Shown here: one piece after another, positions 60,233 through 64,000 of the stretch | Position numbering within the stretch: the first letter of the stretch is position 1 | Layout: each line of letters begins with the position of its first letter | NCBI GenBank assembly: GCA_031556065.1 | Contig: JAVBTR010000054.1 | Coordinates: 62,001 to 126,000, forward strand | Origin: JAVBTR01 sp031556065 | GTDB taxonomy: Bacteria; Bacillota; Clostridia; Christensenellales; Aristaeellaceae | Direction: 5' to 3' | DNA: 64,000 bases | Notes under the pieces: generated by a model | What the model was told of the DNA's origin: nothing | What the model saw: only the letters and a program-made list of their open reading frames with translations | Database searches by the model: none | Made by a program: the position numbers and the translations under genes

Positions 60233-61429
60233 ATGAGCGGTGAAATTCCGGTAATCGTATTCGAAGGAGATCGGCAAACCTTAGTATGGCATCACCCTAC
60301 CACCGATTTTGTGATGGGGACCCAATTGATCGTCCATGAAACACAAGAAGCCATTTTCTTCCGAAATGGCGAAGCGCTGGACTCCTTTGGTGCGGGACGC
60401 TATACCTTGGAAACAGGCTGCCTGCCCAAGATGGAAAAGCTGTACAAATTGCCGACTTTCGGGCAACCCTTCCATTCGGAGGTCTATTTTATTAACCTGA
60501 TTACGTTGATGAACATCAAGTGGGGCACCAACAGCAAAATTGGCCTGTTCGATCCCATCAGCGGCATTCATATAGAATTAGGGGCCAGCGGTGCCTTTAA
60601 CATTCGGGTAAACGATGCCCGGCGGCTTTTGCTCAAGCTGGTTGGAACTGCCCAAGGGCTATCCAAAGAACAGTTAACAGACGTTGAAAACAACTACTTT
60701 AGAACCCTGATTGTAAGCAAGGTCAAAAGCAATCTTGCACGTATTATCAAGGAAAACCGGATCAATATTTTAGAGATTGATGCACAACTGGATAGCCTGT
60801 CTGCCTATTTAAAGGATGCCATCAATGAAAGTCTTGTAGAATACGGTCTTGTGATGCCGGAGTTTTTCGTAGCCAATGTTCTTACCCCAGAGGATGATCC
60901 CAACTTTCGCCTGTTAAAGCAGCAGCATGCCCAGAGCTATCTGCTTGTAAAACAAGAAGAAATATTAAAGGCCGAAGCAGAAGCCGCCATGGAACGCAAG
61001 GCCGTACAGGCCCAGACAGATGCCCGCATGCGCATGATCAATGCCCAGAGCGAAGCGGAAATGATGCGGGTAAAGGCCCAGGCAGAAGCGGATGCCCGTC
61101 GATTGAAAGCAGATGCAGAAGCCTACGAAATGCAGGCAAAGGGCTTTACCTACCAGCAGGAAACCTTGCGCCAAATAGGTGTAGAAGCCATGAAAAGCGA
61201 TGGTGCCGCCAAAGCAGTAGGCAGTATGGCAGGCGATATGATGGGCATGGGGGTTGGCTTGGGCGCTCTGGCCAGCGTCGCAGGTGCCGCCAAGGATACC
61301 CTTGCCCCCATCATGGGTGCCACGGCAGATATGGTCAAGCCCGGGCTTTCCCACTGGGCTTGCTCCTGCGGTCAAACAGGGCTTACAGGCAACTTCTGCC
61401 CTCATTGCGGCAAAAGAAAGGTGGAATAG
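60233..61429 (+). CDS. SPFH-domain protein with C-terminal zinc ribbon (YdjI-like)
   Basis: A 398-residue protein. Residues 1 to about 230 form an SPFH/band 7 (virion core protein-like) domain (GTQLIVHETQEAIFFRNGEA, GAFNIRVNDARRLL). An Ala/Glu-rich coiled coil (about 240-310) leads to a Gly/Met-rich hydrophobic stretch (about 325-355) and a zinc ribbon CSCGQ...CPHCGKRK. SPFH proteins form large membrane-bound cages. AAGGAGG precedes the ATG, 18 bases after the RCC1-like tail, so it is co-transcribed with the TIR gene; both carry zinc ribbons. Confidence 0.88.
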   Translation: MSGEIPVIVFEGDRQTLVWHHPTTDFVMGTQLIVHETQEAIFFRNGEALDSFGAGRYTLETGCLPKMEKLYKLPTFGQPFHSEVYFINLITLMNIKWGTNSKIGLFDPISGIHIELGASGAFNIRVNDARRLLLKLVGTAQGLSKEQLTDVENNYFRTLIVSKVKSNLARIIKENRINILEIDAQLDSLSAYLKDAINESLVEYGLVMPEFFVANVLTPEDDPNFRLLKQQHAQSYLLVKQEEILKAEAEAAMERKAVQAQTDARMRMINAQSEAEMMRVKAQAEADARRLKADAEAYEMQAKGFTYQQETLRQIGVEAMKSDGAAKAVGSMAGDMMGMGVGLGALASVAGAAKDTLAPIMGATADMVKPGLSHWACSCGQTGLTGNFCPHCGKRKVE

Positions 61430-61432
61430 CAA

Positions 61433-62107
61433 ATGAAGCTTAAACAGCAGTTGTTCTCTCTGGTTGCAGTATTTTTTATTCTATTTAATGTTTTAGCCTT
61501 TGTTATTCCTTTTGTTCATACCCCTGCGTTTTTTATCGCCTACGGAGCCACTTTTCTTTTCTTCCTATTTTTTGCGGCCTGCGTCTTCGCTTTTACAAAG
61601 GCAAGGCAGAAGCCGTTTGGCCTCATTTTGCGCTACCCTCTTCTCCAAGCGGCTTGGATCGCATTGGTACTCCAGCTTGCTTGCTGCTTTTTGCTCATGG
61701 GCCTTTCCCAACATATTGCGCCTTGGATATGCGTTATTATCGAGGCCATATTACTGGCAGGAACCATTGCTGCCTTGATCATTAAAGATACGGCCAAGGA
61801 AATCGTTTCTGCCACCGAAGAAAAGCTTGCATCCCAAACAAAGGGAGTTAAAGCCATGCGGGCGCTGTGCGTCACGCTTCCAGGCTTGACCGATAATTCA
61901 TCCTTAAAAGCACGCTTGCAAAAATTATGCGAGGATTTACATTGCGCAGACCCCATGGTCCAAGCCGCAGATGAACAGCTTGAAGAGGCGCTCATGGGCA
62001 TTCAGGCCGCATTGCAAAACAAGGACGAGGCTGACGCCATGCAATGCCTTTCCTCCGCAGAAAAATTCTTCCAATTTCGCCGGGAAAGCATTAAGCTTTC
62101 AAAATAA
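61433..62107 (+). CDS. Four-helix membrane protein of the TIR/SPFH locus
   Basis: A 224-residue protein with about four membrane helices in the first 115 residues (SLVAVFFILFNVLAFVIPF, FFIAYGATFLFFLFFAACVF, AAWIALVLQLACCFLLMG, ICVIIEAILLAGTIAALI) and a cytosolic helical tail. It starts three bases after the SPFH stop and is certainly in the same transcript. I do not recognise a named family. Position suggests it anchors or partners the SPFH assembly. Confidence 0.7.
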   Translation: MKLKQQLFSLVAVFFILFNVLAFVIPFVHTPAFFIAYGATFLFFLFFAACVFAFTKARQKPFGLILRYPLLQAAWIALVLQLACCFLLMGLSQHIAPWICVIIEAILLAGTIAALIIKDTAKEIVSATEEKLASQTKGVKAMRALCVTLPGLTDNSSLKARLQKLCEDLHCADPMVQAADEQLEEALMGIQAALQNKDEADAMQCLSSAEKFFQFRRESIKLSK

Positions 62108-62195
62108 AACGTTAACAAAGGAAAGTAGAATCACCATAGCGAATACTATTAGGATTCTCTTTTGAGAAAATGTGAAATTCAAGTGAGGTTTCGTA

Positions 62196-63248
62196 ATGAG
62201 TCAAGATAAAAAGAAGCGGGTGGATATTGGCGGCCAGGCGGTTATGGAAGGGGTTATGATGAAAGCCCCGGACGCTTATGCTGTATCCGTTCGCCGGCCC
62301 AATGGAAAGATCGTTATCAAGCGCACCAGCTATGTGCCCTTGTCTAAAAAGCATAAATGGATGGGTTGGCCTTTTATTCGAGGCATGGTGAACATGGCCC
62401 TTATGCTTTCAGAAGGCATGAAGACCTTGCAGCAATCCACCGACATGCTGGGCATTATGGATGAAGAACCCACTAAGTTCGAAAAATGGCTGGCGAAAAA
62501 ACTGGGCAAGGGCATCGACAAAATCGTCATGGGCACCGCTGTAATCTTGGCTGTGGTTTTAGCTCTGGGGCTTTTCTTTATGCTGCCCCAAGCCATCGGT
62601 TCTTGGATTCGCACTGGCATTCAAAACAAATTAGTTGTAAACCTGCTGGAAGGCCTTGTCCGCATCGGGATTCTTATCGGCTACATGATCTTCTGCGGCA
62701 TGGTGCCCGATGTGCGCCGAACTTTTCAATACCATGGTGCCGAGCATAAAACCGTTTATTGCAACGAAAACAGCAAGCCTCTTACCCCTGAAAATGCCGC
62801 TGAATATTCCACCCTGCATCCCCGCTGCGGCACCAGCTTCCTTTTAATCGTATTCATTCTGGCCTTTATTGTTTATACCATCTGCGCCTATAATGGCCCC
62901 GAATACATTCTGCGCCTATTAAGCCGTCTGGCTCTGCTTCCCCTTGTAGCGGGCATCAGCTATGAAGTGCTTAAAGGCTTGGCCCACAAAGACAATGCCC
63001 TGGTTCGCGCCCTGCGCTGGCCCGGCATGCAGCTTCAGCGGCTTACCACCAAGAAGCCGGACCTGAAAATGCTGGAAGTGGCTATCTGCTCTATGAATGT
63101 GGCTCTCTATGGTATGCCCAAGCATTTGACCCCCGATAAAGACGGCTGCGTTTATGTGGATTCCTACGAAGAAACCCAGCCGGATTATGTGCCGCCTGTA
63201 AAGGAAGAAGCCCTTCAAGAAGATGAAAACGATTGCGATCTTACTTAA
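62196..63248 (+). CDS. yqhQ: DUF1385 membrane protein YqhQ
   Basis: A 350-residue protein of the YqhQ/DUF1385 family. The conserved opening is IGGQAVMEGVMMKAPDAYAV, with YHGAEHKTVYCNE in the middle and at least four membrane helices. Function is unknown, but it is widely conserved beside prmC and prfA in Clostridia. It overlaps the prmC start by 26 bases. Confidence 0.92.
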   Translation: MSQDKKKRVDIGGQAVMEGVMMKAPDAYAVSVRRPNGKIVIKRTSYVPLSKKHKWMGWPFIRGMVNMALMLSEGMKTLQQSTDMLGIMDEEPTKFEKWLAKKLGKGIDKIVMGTAVILAVVLALGLFFMLPQAIGSWIRTGIQNKLVVNLLEGLVRIGILIGYMIFCGMVPDVRRTFQYHGAEHKTVYCNENSKPLTPENAAEYSTLHPRCGTSFLLIVFILAFIVYTICAYNGPEYILRLLSRLALLPLVAGISYEVLKGLAHKDNALVRALRWPGMQLQRLTTKKPDLKMLEVAICSMNVALYGMPKHLTPDKDGCVYVDSYEETQPDYVPPVKEEALQEDENDCDLT

Positions 63249-64000
63249 AGAAGCCTACGAAAGGCTTTTAGCCGCCGGAGTGCCCGATCCGCTTTTAGAC
63301 GCCCAGTACCTTCTGGGGGATATCCTAAAAGCCGGAAGGCTGGAGCTTGTTATAAACGGCGGCTCTCAGGTATCTCAAGAAACTCAGGCTTTGTTCGAAA
63401 CTGCCCTTCAAAGGCGCGTTAAGCGGGAACCGCTTCAGCATATATTGGGCTATCAGCCCTTTGTGAACCTGAACATTAAAACAGATTCCCGTGCCCTGAT
63501 CCCCCGCCCTGAAACGGAATTATTGGTGGAAAGGGCTTTGGAAGCGTTAAGCGCTTTTAACACGCCTAAGGTGCTGGATTTATGTACTGGCACAGGGGCT
63601 ATCGGGCTGGCTATTAAAAAAAACGCCCCCCAAGCCCAGGTGACTTTATCCGATCTAAGTACCGAGGCTTTGACCTTGGCCCGTGAAAACGCCGCTTTGC
63701 TGGGGCTGGACGTTTCGTTTGCCCAAGGGGATTTGTTTACCCCCATTAAAGGGCAGACCTTCCACCTGATTGTATCCAATCCGCCCTACATTCCTTTAGC
63801 GGTTTGTCAGGGGCTGAATGCGGAAGTCCAACAAGAGCCTCTTGTGGCCTTAAACGGCGGCGCAGATGGGCTGGATTTCTACAGACGGATTGCCGCAAAG
63901 GCTCACACCCATTTGAAACCTGGCGGGGTCCTGCTCATGGAAATCGGCTACGACCAGGGTGAAACCGTGCCTGAACTCTTTACACATGATTATGGGGACA
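63223..64000 (+). CDS. prmC: Release factor glutamine methyltransferase PrmC (3' end outside window)
   Basis: The frame opens at ATG 63223 (MKTIAILLKEAYERLL) inside the end of yqhQ and runs past the window end (259 codons seen). The N-terminal helical domain includes REPLQHILGYQPF, the SAM-binding motif is VLDLCTGTGAIGLA, and the catalytic NPPY lies at residue 186. PrmC methylates the GGQ glutamine of release factors. prfA would be expected next, outside the window. Confidence 0.94.
   Translation, partial: MKTIAILLKEAYERLLAAGVPDPLLDAQYLLGDILKAGRLELVINGGSQVSQETQALFETALQRRVKREPLQHILGYQPFVNLNIKTDSRALIPRPETELLVERALEALSAFNTPKVLDLCTGTGAIGLAIKKNAPQAQVTLSDLSTEALTLARENAALLGLDVSFAQGDLFTPIKGQTFHLIVSNPPYIPLAVCQGLNAEVQQEPLVALNGGADGLDFYRRIAAKAHTHLKPGGVLLMEIGYDQGETVPELFTHDYGD

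Noticed and set aside
1..64000. CRISPR arrays, tRNA or rRNA genes, complete insertion sequences, prophage
   Set aside because: No regularly spaced repeats, no cloverleaf or rRNA signatures and no transposase or phage structural genes were recognised on either strand.

Overview
The window reads as the chromosome of an anaerobic, spore-forming member of the Bacillota (Clostridia). Evidence: the overlapping operon yqfC-yqfD-phoH-pgpH-ybeY-era, cotJB/cotJC-like spore-coat genes, two T-box leaders, AGGAGG ribosome-binding sites throughout, radical-SAM and Fe-S oxidoreductase genes, and a carbohydrate gene set typical of gut or plant-fibre Clostridia. Species cannot be named from the sequence. No CRISPR array, rRNA, tRNA, intact insertion sequence or prophage was seen.

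Layout. 1-4.5 kb: tail of an amidohydrolase, a cluster of small GC-rich hairpins, an Fe-S aldo/keto reductase, a nucleotidyltransferase and a divergent AraC regulator. 4.5-7.2 kb: a small Cys-rich protein, then a GH4 glycosidase divergent from an AraC regulator. 7.2-10 kb: leuS behind a Leu T-box. 10.1-17.7 kb: an alpha-glucan locus (GH66 enzyme without signal peptide, CUT1 ABC transporter, YesM/YesN-type two-component pair). 18.1-20.5 kb: a CyuA-like cysteine desulfidase with a structured leader, divergent from an HPr-like gene and mgsA. 20.6-25.3 kb: a four-gene envelope operon (XpaC-position membrane protein, solute-binding/VWA protein, TelA, orphan PotD-like lipoprotein). 25.3-34 kb: EndoQ coupled to an AraC gene, a sugar isomerase/Gfo-Idh-MocA/ThuA cassette, a radical SAM protein, and a second AraC/GH4 divergent pair. 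34-44.7 kb: beta-helix glycosidase, two GH65 phosphorylases, a CUT1 transporter and a LacI regulator around a shared promoter with a LacI-type operator. 44.7-51 kb: a Nudix remnant, then the conserved era-to-yqfC operon. 51-64 kb: sodium:solute symporter, cca, cotJB/cotJC-like, a second Leu T-box before a TIM-barrel/acyl-CoA-synthetase fusion, a TIR/SPFH/membrane-protein locus whose TIR gene is frameshifted before an RCC1-like tail, then yqhQ and the start of prmC.

How it works together. Most of the window handles import and breakdown of alpha-linked oligosaccharides: ABC transporters bring sugars in, and cytosolic GH66, GH4 and GH65 enzymes split them hydrolytically, by NAD/metal-dependent chemistry or by phosphorolysis. 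Each module sits beside its own regulator, usually divergently. Methylglyoxal synthase gives an overflow valve for sugar phosphates.

The least ordinary parts are the TIR/SPFH locus (57.97-62.1 kb), the Leu T-box controlling an acyl-CoA-synthetase fusion (54.9-57.8 kb), the TelA/VWA operon (20.6-25.3 kb) and the unassigned leader at 19.45-19.63 kb.
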